Positions 9,249-17,437 of a stretch of DNA of 64,000 nt are shown here, piece by piece; position 1 is the first letter of the stretch, and every line of letters starts with the position of its first letter. Location of the stretch: contig NZ_JAAORN010000001.1 of NCBI RefSeq assembly GCF_017695975.1, positions 372,001 to 436,000 of the forward strand. Reading direction: 5' to 3'. The DNA comes from Prochlorococcus marinus CUG1417. GTDB lineage: Bacteria > Cyanobacteriota > Cyanobacteriia > PCC-6307 > Cyanobiaceae. A program made the position numbers and the translations under genes. A model generated the notes under the pieces. The model was not told the origin of the DNA and did not search any database. It saw only the letters and a list, made by a program, of their open reading frames with translations.

Positions 9249-9908
9249 TTAAATAACCTTTACTTCTTGAAAAATCTCACAAAACTTAGAAGTTCCAACG
9301 CAACTAATTCCATTATCAAACAAATCAATAACTTGTGTCAGTTTTTTTATACCACCTACAACTTTGATATGATTTTGGGAGCCCGTAATGTTTAATATTT
9401 CCGCTACATCATTTAATGTAATAGGAGGACCAAACCCGTCTCCGAATTGAAAATTTTTTATTCCTAATTCCAAAGATATTTCTATCGCATTGTACAAAAC
9501 TTCTTCTTGGAGTTTTGATTTACTCATAATTAGTGAAACTGGCAATCCAGATAACTTCACTTGCTCAATTTCAGCAGCGAAAGCTTCTAAGTTCCTTTTG
9601 GATAAATTGAAAAAGTTTGGGATATATTCAATTCCGTTTGCACCTTTATCTTTAGCAAAATTAACTAATTCTTCAATAAATGTAACTGGTAAATCTGCTA
9701 AAGGGTAAGAAATGAGTGCGTTTAAGTTTGCACTATAGTTGTTCAAACGGTTTTTAAAATAATCTAAATAATTAAGTGAAGTAGAAATATTCTTGATATT
9801 ATATTTTTTTATTAAATCGCAATTCGCGCAGAAATCTTCCCAAGTTATATAAGGGTTAATAATAATGGCATGAATTTTTTCGTTTAATTCATATTCAATA
9901 TTGGGCAT
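9249..9908 (-). CDS. deoC: DeoC-like aldolase homologue, probably catalytically altered
   Basis: Protein of 219 residues with the overall pattern of 2-deoxyribose-5-phosphate aldolase (DeoC, a TIM-barrel Schiff-base aldolase). The GGI segment with Lys182 in HIKVVGGIKK corresponds to the second active-site lysine of E. coli DeoC (K201). The Schiff-base motif F-I-K-T-S-T-G is replaced by N-F-Q-F-G-D-G at 152-158, putting Gln154 at the lysine position. The Asp102-equivalent appears to be Glu94. The fold assignment is fairly firm, but aldolase activity is doubtful. It lies in a tight run hpf -> deoC-like -> recO, with seven bases after hpf and none before recO. Confidence 0.72.
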   Translation of the reverse strand: MPNIEYELNEKIHAIIINPYITWEDFCANCDLIKKYNIKNISTSLNYLDYFKNRLNNYSANLNALISYPLADLPVTFIEELVNFAKDKGANGIEYIPNFFNLSKRNLEAFAAEIEQVKLSGLPVSLIMSKSKLQEEVLYNAIEISLELGIKNFQFGDGFGPPITLNDVAEILNITGSQNHIKVVGGIKKLTQVIDLFDNGISCVGTSKFCEIFQEVKVI

Positions 9909-9915
9909 TTAAAAG

Positions 9916-10500
9916 TTATTTGGATTGAATCAATCCATAACCTCCATGATTCCTCTTGTATATAACTTGAAGTTCATTATTTTTTTTATTTCGAAAAACA
10001 TAAAAATCATGATCAATTAGATCTAATTGTTTTCTTGCTTCTTCTGATGAAATTGGATTCATTTCAAAGTATTTATTTTTTATAGAAGGCGCAGGCAGAC
10101 ATACTTCCGTTCCTTCCTTAAGTAAAGCTTTATCTAAAAATCCTGATTCCATACTTTCAATTGGTAAAGACTCTTTATTTTTAAATTGATTATTATAAAT
10201 AGCTTTATTGTTTCGTTCTTTGTATTTACGTAATTTTCTACAAAGTTTATTTGAGACTAAATCAATGCTTGAGTATAGATTTTCAGTTTTTTCTTCAGCT
10301 CTAATTACGGTACCATTTGCAAAAATAGTAACTTCTGCAGTCTGGAACGATACTCTTGGGTTTTTTTCTATTGAAAGGTGTATGTCGGCTTCTTTAACGA
10401 TATCTTTATAGTGATGAGTTGCTTTTTCTATCTTTGCCTCAGTATATTCTTTTAATGCTCCAGTGAGCTCAAGATTCTTTCCATGGATTAAAATTTTCAT
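9916..10500 (-). CDS. hpf: Ribosome hibernation promoting factor, long form (LrtA)
   Basis: Binds the 30S decoding region and promotes 100S ribosome dimers in the dark or stationary phase; in cyanobacteria it is the light-repressed LrtA protein. An N-terminal HPF/YfiA domain (MKILIHGKNLELTGALKEY to about residue 100) is joined by a linker to the C-terminal dimerisation domain. That domain shows ISSEEARKQLDLIDHDFYVFRN and ends with HGGYGLIQ, as expected for long HPF. The length is 194 residues. It heads the run into the deoC-like gene and recO, and is transcribed divergently from lipB across 44 bases. Confidence 0.93.
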   Translation of the reverse strand: MKILIHGKNLELTGALKEYTEAKIEKATHHYKDIVKEADIHLSIEKNPRVSFQTAEVTIFANGTVIRAEEKTENLYSSIDLVSNKLCRKLRKYKERNNKAIYNNQFKNKESLPIESMESGFLDKALLKEGTEVCLPAPSIKNKYFEMNPISSEEARKQLDLIDHDFYVFRNKKNNELQVIYKRNHGGYGLIQSK

Positions 10501-10544
10501 AACAAATCTAAAAATATTTACTTACTCTCTAAATCTACTTAAAT

Positions 10545-11195
10545 ATGGTTAATAGAACAGCAATAATTAAACAACCTGATAAAATATCTTTTTTCAATGA
10601 TGTTTATAAATTACAAAAAGAATATCAGGATGCATTGATTTTAGATAATTCTAACCCTGCTTTTATTTGGATAGGGGAGCATCAACTCTGTTATACATTG
10701 GGGAGAGGATCTAATTACGATAATTTACTATTTTCTCTGAATGATGCTAAATATGATGTTTTTAAGATTGATAGAGGTGGTGAGGTAACTTGTCATATGC
10801 CAGGGCAATTAGTAACGTATTTGGTCTTAGATTTGAAAAATTTTAATAAAGATTTAAATTGGTACTTAAGAAAAATTGAAGAAATTATTATTAAAATCCT
10901 CGGAGCTTTTAATATAGATTGTCACTCTAGAAAAGGGTTTACTGGTGTTTGGATAGGAAATAAGAAAATTGCATCAATTGGAATTGGGTGTAAAAGATGG
11001 ATTACGATAAATGGATTTTCAATCAATATTGACTGCGAATTAGAAAACTTTAATAAGATTGTTCCTTGCGGAATAGAAAATTGTCTTATGGCAAATATGA
11101 TTGATTACAACAAAAATTTAAATATTCAAGAAGTCAAGAGAATTGTTAAAAAAACCATCGAGGAAGAATTTAATTTTGATTTTATATCAAAATAG
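10545..11195 (+). CDS. lipB: Octanoyl-[acyl-carrier-protein]:protein N-octanoyltransferase
   Basis: Transfers octanoate from ACP to lipoyl domains, the first step of lipoate synthesis. Family motifs are present: [10 protein letters not shown], the [16 protein letters not shown] block, and [15 protein letters not shown] with the active-site lysine. The [10 protein letters not shown] segment carries the catalytic cysteine. The length of 216 residues is normal. The E2 subunit of pyruvate dehydrogenase, which needs lipoate, is encoded three genes downstream on the same strand, with the acyl-activating enzyme in between, so the group is functionally coherent. Confidence 0.95.
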   Translation: MVNRTAIIKQPDKISFFNDVYKLQKEYQDALILDNSNPAFIWIGEHQLCYTLGRGSNYDNLLFSLNDAKYDVFKIDRGGEVTCHMPGQLVTYLVLDLKNFNKDLNWYLRKIEEIIIKILGAFNIDCHSRKGFTGVWIGNKKIASIGIGCKRWITINGFSINIDCELENFNKIVPCGIENCLMANMIDYNKNLNIQEVKRIVKKTIEEEFNFDFISK

Positions 11196-11222
11196 AAATT
11201 AAAATTTCAAAATCAATTTAAT

Positions 11223-13166
11223 ATGGGTGATTTAGCGCATTGGCCTGCAGTCAAACCTCTTTCTAAAAAAAATAAATTTGCCAACAATAGAGATTTTATT
11301 AAGAACCTTAATCATATAGATCAAATTTGGGAAAAATTAAAATTCAAATGTGGTGATACTTTAGCTGTTTGCGATTTGAGAGGGAAATACAAAGAAAAAT
11401 TTTCTTATTCTGAGCTGGCTGATTTAATAACAAAAGTCTCTTTTTCTTTCGAAAATTATGGTTTAAAAAAGGGGGATGTAGTTACTGTAATATCTGAAAA
11501 TTCTCCAAGATGGCTAGCAGTAGATCAAGGCTTAATGCGTTTAGGAGCTATAAATGCAGTGAGAGGTATAAATTCTCCTTCAGTAGAATTAGACTATATT
11601 ATTAGGCACTCTAATTCAGTAGGACTAATAGTTCAATCTAAGGAAATTTGGCTAAAGTTAAACAACAAAGAAGAATTAAAAAAAAGACTGAAATTTATAA
11701 TCAATTTAGAAGATGAACAATTTGAAAGTTTAATAAGTTGGAGTAAATTCATAAGTTCAGTAGAAAAAGAAAATTCACAAAATAATAATCTTGAAAAATT
11801 TAATCCAGAAATTGATGACGTCGCTACTATTCTTTACACTTCTGGGACGACCGGAAAACCTAAAGGTGTGCCTTTGACTCATGCAAATTTTTTACATCAA
11901 ATAATCAATTTAGCCTATATCGCTGATCCAGAACCAGGGACCTCTGTATTAAGCGTTTTGCCTATCTGGCATTCTTATGAGAGAAGTGCTGAATACTTCT
12001 TTTTTTCATGCGGTTGTTCTCAATACTATACAATTCCAAAATTTCTTAAAGATGATATTACACAAATAAAACCTGTTGTCATGGCTACTGTTCCGAGACT
12101 ATGGGAAGCAATACATGATGGTTTTTTTCAGGCTTTAAAAAAAATGCCTTCCAAAAAGCAAAAACTTATTAAGTTTTTGATAAGTAATAGTTCGGTTTTC
12201 AAAAGAAGTCTTAGAAAGATAAGAAATATAGATTTAAATCAAATAACTTTTAAATCAAAAATCCCCTTACTGGGTTCTGTTATTAGCCGATATCCTTTAC
12301 ATAAATTGTCTACTATTTTTTTATGGCCGAATATTCTTAGACAACTATGCGGAGAAAAACTGAAATTTCCCATTAACGGTGGAGGTGCATTGCCAGAACA
12401 TGTAGATCTTTTTTTTGAATCTTTAGGTGTAGATGTTTTGGTGGGATATGGACTCACAGAAACTAGTCCAGTATTAACTTGTAGGAGAAGAGAATTAAAT
12501 GTTAGAGGATCATCTGGTCAGGCTCTAGCATTTACTGAAATCAAAATAGTAAATGATGATAAAAAAAAGATTCTGAAGTTCAAAGAAGTCGGGAAAATTC
12601 TTGTTAGGGGGCCGCAAGTAATGAAGGGTTATCTTAATAATGAAATAGCTACAAATGATGTTTTATCCAAGGATGGTTGGTTTGATACTGGTGATTTAGG
12701 TTTTCTAATACCAAATGGTTCTCTCTTTATAACAGGAAGAGCCAAGGATACAATAGTGCTATCAAGTGGTGAAAATATAGAACCTAATCCGCTAGAGACC
12801 GAAATTCTTAGTTCTGAATTTATTAATCAGATTCAACTAGTAGGACAAGATAAGAAATGTTTAACAGCCCTTGTAGTTCCTAATGTCGAATTGGTTAAAA
12901 GCAAGTTTTTGGAGGAAGACCTTTCAAAATTAAACCTGAATAAGAATATTGGTACATTTTTCAAATCACAAATTAATAATTTGCTTAAAAGTCGATTAGG
13001 AGCAAGATCAGAAGAACAAATATTAGATTGTTATTTTGTTGATGACTTTACTCTAGAAAATGGGTTGTTAACACAAACTCTTAAACAAAAAAGAAAAGAA
13101 ATAGAAAAAAAGTATTCATTACAAATAGAAAATATGTATGAAAACAAATTTAGTAAGAAAATTTGA
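11223..13166 (+). CDS. Long-chain acyl-CoA / acyl-ACP synthetase (AMP-forming)
   Basis: ANL-superfamily adenylating enzyme of 647 residues. The phosphate-binding motif YTSGTTGKPKGVPLTHAN lies near residue 206, the VGYGLTETSP core motif near 405, and the adenylate/hinge motif GWFDTGDLGF followed by ITGRAKDTIVLSSGENIEP near 480-525. Cyanobacterial homologues (the slr1609-like Aas group) reactivate free fatty acids onto ACP or CoA for membrane recycling. The thioester partner cannot be decided from sequence. It starts 27 bases after lipB, suggesting co-transcription. Confidence 0.9.
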   Translation: MGDLAHWPAVKPLSKKNKFANNRDFIKNLNHIDQIWEKLKFKCGDTLAVCDLRGKYKEKFSYSELADLITKVSFSFENYGLKKGDVVTVISENSPRWLAVDQGLMRLGAINAVRGINSPSVELDYIIRHSNSVGLIVQSKEIWLKLNNKEELKKRLKFIINLEDEQFESLISWSKFISSVEKENSQNNNLEKFNPEIDDVATILYTSGTTGKPKGVPLTHANFLHQIINLAYIADPEPGTSVLSVLPIWHSYERSAEYFFFSCGCSQYYTIPKFLKDDITQIKPVVMATVPRLWEAIHDGFFQALKKMPSKKQKLIKFLISNSSVFKRSLRKIRNIDLNQITFKSKIPLLGSVISRYPLHKLSTIFLWPNILRQLCGEKLKFPINGGGALPEHVDLFFESLGVDVLVGYGLTETSPVLTCRRRELNVRGSSGQALAFTEIKIVNDDKKKILKFKEVGKILVRGPQVMKGYLNNEIATNDVLSKDGWFDTGDLGFLIPNGSLFITGRAKDTIVLSSGENIEPNPLETEILSSEFINQIQLVGQDKKCLTALVVPNVELVKSKFLEEDLSKLNLNKNIGTFFKSQINNLLKSRLGARSEEQILDCYFVDDFTLENGLLTQTLKQKRKEIEKKYSLQIENMYENKFSKKI

Positions 13167-13204
13167 TTTGTTCTATCTATATTGAAAAGGCAATTTAATT
13201 TTTT

Positions 13205-13648
13205 ATGGAAACAAAAAACTCAATATCGATAAAGCGCTCAATAGCTATTAAAGCAGTAGTTACACCAACTTGGAAGGAAGATGCTGAAAAAGAATTAAGT
13301 AAAGCAATTTCAAACATTGATCAGAAATTATCGCAATTGGAGCAGGAGGGACAGCAAATAGTAAATAATATTAGATCCCAATCGGTTAATCCTCTAGATC
13401 CAAGGGTTCAAGAACAGATTAGTCAGGTGCAACAACAAGTCGCAGCAAAACGAAATGAAATTGAAGAACAAAAAAGAAATCTACTTCAACAACAGAGTCA
13501 AGTTCGCGAGTTGAAAATGGATGAAATTGTTGATCAAGGACAAGTGGATAGTTTCTGTGATGTCACTGTTGGCGACAATCTTATTGAAAAAATGCAAGTC
13601 TCGATAACTGTTAAAGATGGAGTTATTCAATCTATAGATAATAATTAA
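13205..13648 (+). CDS. YlqD family coiled-coil protein
   Basis: Protein of 147 residues resembling the YlqD family, of unknown function. Residues about 20-105 form a long charged and Gln-rich helix (for example VQEQISQVQQQVAAKRNEIEEQKRN) likely to be a coiled coil. A short beta-rich C-terminal domain follows with DEIVDQGQVDSFCDVTVGDNL. No signal peptide or membrane segment is seen. It lies between the acyl-activating enzyme and the E2 gene on the same strand, but a 217-base gap separates it from E2. The family call rests on the combination of helix and small C-terminal domain. Confidence 0.65.
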   Translation: METKNSISIKRSIAIKAVVTPTWKEDAEKELSKAISNIDQKLSQLEQEGQQIVNNIRSQSVNPLDPRVQEQISQVQQQVAAKRNEIEEQKRNLLQQQSQVRELKMDEIVDQGQVDSFCDVTVGDNLIEKMQVSITVKDGVIQSIDNN

Positions 13649-13748
13649 GGTAAAAGATTTAGTATTTTTTTTAAAAATAAGTAAACTTAATTGCAAAAAG
13701 TTTTAAATTCTAATCGATCGAAATTATTACTTTCTTAAGTTTTAAGAG

Positions 13749-13777
13749 TTCCCACTGTGAACATGATTTCGTATAAT
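13749..13777 (+). promoter_or_regulatory. Candidate sigma-70-type promoter for pdhC
   Basis: TTCCCA, a 17-base spacer and a perfect TATAAT occur about 90 bases before the pdhC start, inside the longest gap of this region. The -35 box overlaps an imperfect inverted repeat (GTTCCCACTGTGAAC at 13748-13762) that might be an operator. The -10 box is convincing, the -35 is weak, and the pairing into one promoter is inference. Confidence 0.45.
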
Positions 13778-13865
13778 TAGATCAAGAGTTAAAAGGGTTC
13801 TTAATCATAAAACTTTTGAAAGTTTGGTAAAAATCCCTTAAAACTTATGCAATAACAATTTTCTT

Positions 13866-15233
13866 ATGTCTCACGAAATATTCATGCCTGCCTTGAGTTC
13901 TACTATGACGGAGGGCAAGATTGTGGAATGGTTGAAAAATCCGGGAGATAAGGTTGAAAGAGGCGAATCTGTTTTGGTTGTTGAATCTGATAAGGCAGAT
14001 ATGGATGTTGAATCTTTTCAAGATGGATATCTTGCAGCAGTTTTAATGCCTGCTGGCAGCACTGCACCTGTTGGAGAAACTATTGGTCTCATTGTAGAAA
14101 ATGAAGATGAGATAGCTTCAGTTCAAGAACAAAATAAAGGAAATCAACCCGAAGTCTCTACTTCAGACCAACTTGAATTGGTAAGCAATAAAACTGAAGA
14201 AAAACCAGTAGTCAAGACTGAAAATATTAATAAAAAAGAGGAAGAAGTCGTCTTAAAGAGTGAAAAGCCTGTACCATCTTTTAATACCGATCAAATTAAT
14301 GCCGCTACAAGTAATGCTTCTTCGAGGATAATTGCATCTCCAAGAGCTAAAAAACTTGCCTCTCAAATGGGTGTTGATTTAGCAAAGGTACATGGATCTG
14401 GCCCCCACGGAAGGATTCAAGCCGATGATATTTTAAAAGCTAATGGCCAACCTGTCTCCATACCATGGATAGGTGAAGGTGGTTCTCCTGCAAGTATTCC
14501 TAGTGCAAATTTGGGAGTTGAAAGTAAACCAGAAACTTCAGGAAATAGTTTTGGTAATCCCGGAGAAACAGTTCAATTTAATACTCTTCAAAAAGCGGTA
14601 AATAAAAATATGGAATCTAGTTTAGATGTGCCATGTTTTAGGGTGGGTTACTCCATTAACACAGATAAATTAGATAATTTCTATAAAAAAGTAAAACAGA
14701 ACGGAGTGACTATGACTGCTTTACTAGTTAAAGCAGTTGCAAAGACACTAAAGAAACATCCTCAAGTTAACTCAAGTTTTTCAGAAAATGGAATTTCTTA
14801 TCCAGAAAATATAAATATTGCTGTAGCTGTTGCGATGGAAGATGGTGGACTAATAACTCCAGTTTTAAAAGAACCATGCAATACTGATTTATTTGAATTG
14901 TCTAGGGAATGGAAAGATCTCGTAAAAAGATCAAGATCAAAACAATTAGAACCTGATGAATACTCAACGGGAACCTTCACTTTATCTAATCTTGGGATGT
15001 TTGGGGTTGATAGATTTGACGCAATTCTTCCTCCAGGTACCGGTGCGATCTTAGCGATAGCATCATCTAAACCAACCGTTGTTGCTAATAGTGATGGTTC
15101 AATATCTGTTAAAAAAATAATGCAAGTAAATCTAACAGCTGATCATAGAGTGATCTATGGAGCTGATGGAGCTTCATTCTTAAAAGACCTTGCTTCCCTA
15201 ATTGAAAATGAGCCAGAGACTCTTGTCTCCTAA
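13866..15233 (+). CDS. pdhC: Dihydrolipoamide acetyltransferase (E2) of pyruvate dehydrogenase
   Basis: Core acetyltransferase of the pyruvate dehydrogenase complex. Domains in order: one N-terminal lipoyl domain with lipoylation site Lys43 in VVESDKADMDV; a Glu/Lys-rich linker at about 85-150; a peripheral-subunit-binding domain (ASPRAKKLASQMGVDLAKVHGSG region, about 155-195); another linker; and the CAT catalytic domain at about 225-455. The catalytic block reads TADHRVIYGADGASFL, the chloroplast/cyanobacterial form. The single lipoyl domain and 455-residue length suit the cyanobacterial enzyme. Upstream lipB could supply its cofactor. Confidence 0.95.
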   Translation: MSHEIFMPALSSTMTEGKIVEWLKNPGDKVERGESVLVVESDKADMDVESFQDGYLAAVLMPAGSTAPVGETIGLIVENEDEIASVQEQNKGNQPEVSTSDQLELVSNKTEEKPVVKTENINKKEEEVVLKSEKPVPSFNTDQINAATSNASSRIIASPRAKKLASQMGVDLAKVHGSGPHGRIQADDILKANGQPVSIPWIGEGGSPASIPSANLGVESKPETSGNSFGNPGETVQFNTLQKAVNKNMESSLDVPCFRVGYSINTDKLDNFYKKVKQNGVTMTALLVKAVAKTLKKHPQVNSSFSENGISYPENINIAVAVAMEDGGLITPVLKEPCNTDLFELSREWKDLVKRSRSKQLEPDEYSTGTFTLSNLGMFGVDRFDAILPPGTGAILAIASSKPTVVANSDGSISVKKIMQVNLTADHRVIYGADGASFLKDLASLIENEPETLVS

Positions 15234-15239
15234 ATTTAA

Positions 15240-16364
15240 TTGATTTCTCAAATTAATAATGAAGAAAGAGATTATAAGCTTGAAGCTTATGATTATTTAC
15301 TTGATCCTTCATTAATTGCTAGTAAACCTTCTGCAATTAGGCATGAATCAAGATTGATGATAGTTAGAAATAGTGTTTTAGAAGAAGACTGCTTAACTAA
15401 TAAATTTACCAAGAATCTTTTAGATGAATTTAGAGAAGGGGATCTTGTAGTTGTAAATAATACTAAAGTTATGAAAGCTAGGTTAAAGGTTGAATTAGAA
15501 AATAAGACATTAGTCGAATTATTAGTTTTGGAGAGATCCCATGAATGTGTATGGTTATGTTTGGCAAAACCAGCGAAAAAGTTAAAAATAAATAGAAAAT
15601 TAAAATTAAAATCTCCTTTAGCACAAGATATTTATTTGATTGTTGATGGAGTTGATGAAGAAACTGGAGGGAGATTTATTAAATTTCCGGAAAATATAAC
15701 TTGTCTCAATTCAATGAATGAACTTCTTGATAAATACGGGGAAATCCCTCTCCCTCCTTATATAAAAAATTCCGAAGAAGAATCTTTTCATGAGAAAAGT
15801 TATCAAACTGAGTATGCAACTAATCCGGGGGCAGTTGCTGCACCAACAGCTGGTCTACACTTAAGCAAAAGTCTTATTTCCAATTTAAAAAAAAAAGGAG
15901 TAATAATCTTACCGATAACTTTGCACGTGGGTTATGGAACATTCAAACCAATTGATCAAGAAGATTTAAGTAACTTAAAACTTCATAAAGAATGGGTAAG
16001 TGTTAACAAGGAAGTAGTGGAGGAAATAAAAAGAATAAAGAAAACAGATAGAAAAATAATTGCTATTGGTACAACAAGCGTAAGAGCTCTTGAAAGTTGT
16101 TATTCTCATGAAATTAATGACTATATTCCCATAGCGAAGTATGTGGATTTAGTAATTAAGCCAGGTTATAAATTTAAGGTAGTTGATGGATTATTAACTA
16201 ATTTTCATCTTCCTAAAAGTTCATTATTACTTTTAGTAAGTGCGATGATTGGTAGAGCAAGATTATTAGATTTGTATAAGAAAGCAATAAAAGAAAAATT
16301 TAGATTTTTCTCTTATGGCGATGCGATGTATATTTCACCAGATTCATTACTGGAGAAAAAATAG
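15240..16364 (+). CDS. queA: S-adenosylmethionine:tRNA ribosyltransferase-isomerase
   Basis: Adds the cyclopentenediol ring from SAM's ribosyl group to preQ1-modified tRNA in queuosine synthesis. Family motifs are clear: YDYLLDPSLIASKP at the start, GDLVVVNNTKVMKARL, the NPGAVAAPTAGLHLS block near residue 200, ITLHVGYGTFKPI, and TNFHLPKSSLLLLVSAMIG near the C terminus. The 374-residue length is normal. Initiation is at TTG, six bases after the pdhC stop; the next in-frame ATG would delete the conserved N terminus. It converges with cysK across two bases. Confidence 0.95.
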   Translation: MISQINNEERDYKLEAYDYLLDPSLIASKPSAIRHESRLMIVRNSVLEEDCLTNKFTKNLLDEFREGDLVVVNNTKVMKARLKVELENKTLVELLVLERSHECVWLCLAKPAKKLKINRKLKLKSPLAQDIYLIVDGVDEETGGRFIKFPENITCLNSMNELLDKYGEIPLPPYIKNSEEESFHEKSYQTEYATNPGAVAAPTAGLHLSKSLISNLKKKGVIILPITLHVGYGTFKPIDQEDLSNLKLHKEWVSVNKEVVEEIKRIKKTDRKIIAIGTTSVRALESCYSHEINDYIPIAKYVDLVIKPGYKFKVVDGLLTNFHLPKSSLLLLVSAMIGRARLLDLYKKAIKEKFRFFSYGDAMYISPDSLLEKK

Positions 16365-16366
16365 AT

Positions 16367-17353
16367 TTAGGCTTTGACTGGTTCTTGAATGATTCCGCTT
16401 GGAACTTCAGTAAACATAATTGATGATAAATATCTCTCTGCTAAATCAGGTAGAACAACTACAATAGTTTTTCCCGCATATTCATCTTGTTCAGCTAATC
16501 TAACAGCCGCAGCAGCAGCAGCTCCACAAGATATTCCGACTAATAGACCTTCTTCTTTTGCTAATCTAAGAGCCATCTCGATTGACTCGTCATTTGTCAC
16601 CTGTTCAACCTTATCAACAATTGATAAGTCAAGGTTCTTAGGAATAAATCCTGCTCCAATTCCTTGAATTTTATGTGGTCCAGATTTAACCTCTTCCCCA
16701 TTCATTGTCTGTGTAATAACAGGACTATGTGATGGTTCTACAGCTACAGAAGTAATATTTTTGCCCTTTTCTTGCTTAATGTATCTTGAAACTCCTGTAA
16801 TTGTGCCGCCAGTTCCAACTCCTGCGACTAAGACATCAATTTCACCATCGCAATCATCCCAGATTTCTGGTCCAGTAGTTTTGAAATGAATTTCAGGGTT
16901 TGCTGGATTATCAAATTGACCTGGCATGAAATATTGAGAAGGATTACTTTCTGCAATTTCTTTAGCCTTAGCTATTGCTCCAGGCATACCTTTAGATGCT
17001 TCTGTTAAAACAATTTCAGCACCCAACACTGCCATAACCCTTCTTCTTTCAATTGACATGGATTCTGGCATTGTAAGGATGAGTTTATAACCTCTTGCTG
17101 AAGCAGTAAAAGCTAGAGCAATTCCTGTATTTCCAGAAGTTGGCTCAACAATAGTTTTGTCTTTTGTAAGCTTCCCACTTTTCTCTGCATCCCAGATCAT
17201 GTTGGCGCCAATCCTGCATTTGACACTGTAAGCAGGGTTTCTACCTTCAATTTTTGCAAGTACTGTAGCTTTCGCGTTTTTAGTAACTGATTTTAATTTT
17301 ACTAATGGAGTGTTTCCAATAGCAAAACTATTGTCCTCATAAATTTTTGCCAT
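16367..17353 (-). CDS. cysK: Cysteine synthase A (O-acetylserine sulfhydrylase)
   Basis: PLP enzyme that makes cysteine from O-acetylserine and sulfide. The PLP lysine is Lys45 in [11 protein letters not shown]. The substrate loop TSGNTG lies at 72-77, the phosphate-binding GTGGTITG motif is near 176-183, and [11 protein letters not shown] near 270 completes the CysK pattern. The 328-residue length is typical. It lies downstream of two cystathionine-type enzymes on the same strand, separated by 84 bases that could hold its own promoter. The cluster is therefore devoted to sulfur amino acids. Confidence 0.95.
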   Translation of the reverse strand: MAKIYEDNSFAIGNTPLVKLKSVTKNAKATVLAKIEGRNPAYSVKCRIGANMIWDAEKSGKLTKDKTIVEPTSGNTGIALAFTASARGYKLILTMPESMSIERRRVMAVLGAEIVLTEASKGMPGAIAKAKEIAESNPSQYFMPGQFDNPANPEIHFKTTGPEIWDDCDGEIDVLVAGVGTGGTITGVSRYIKQEKGKNITSVAVEPSHSPVITQTMNGEEVKSGPHKIQGIGAGFIPKNLDLSIVDKVEQVTNDESIEMALRLAKEEGLLVGISCGAAAAAAVRLAEQDEYAGKTIVVVLPDLAERYLSSIMFTEVPSGIIQEPVKA

Positions 17354-17437
17354 TTATATATTGAGAAAATATATATTAATACTAACTATTATTCAGAAAA
17401 AGAGTATATAAGTTTCTATACGGTAAATACTAGGAAT

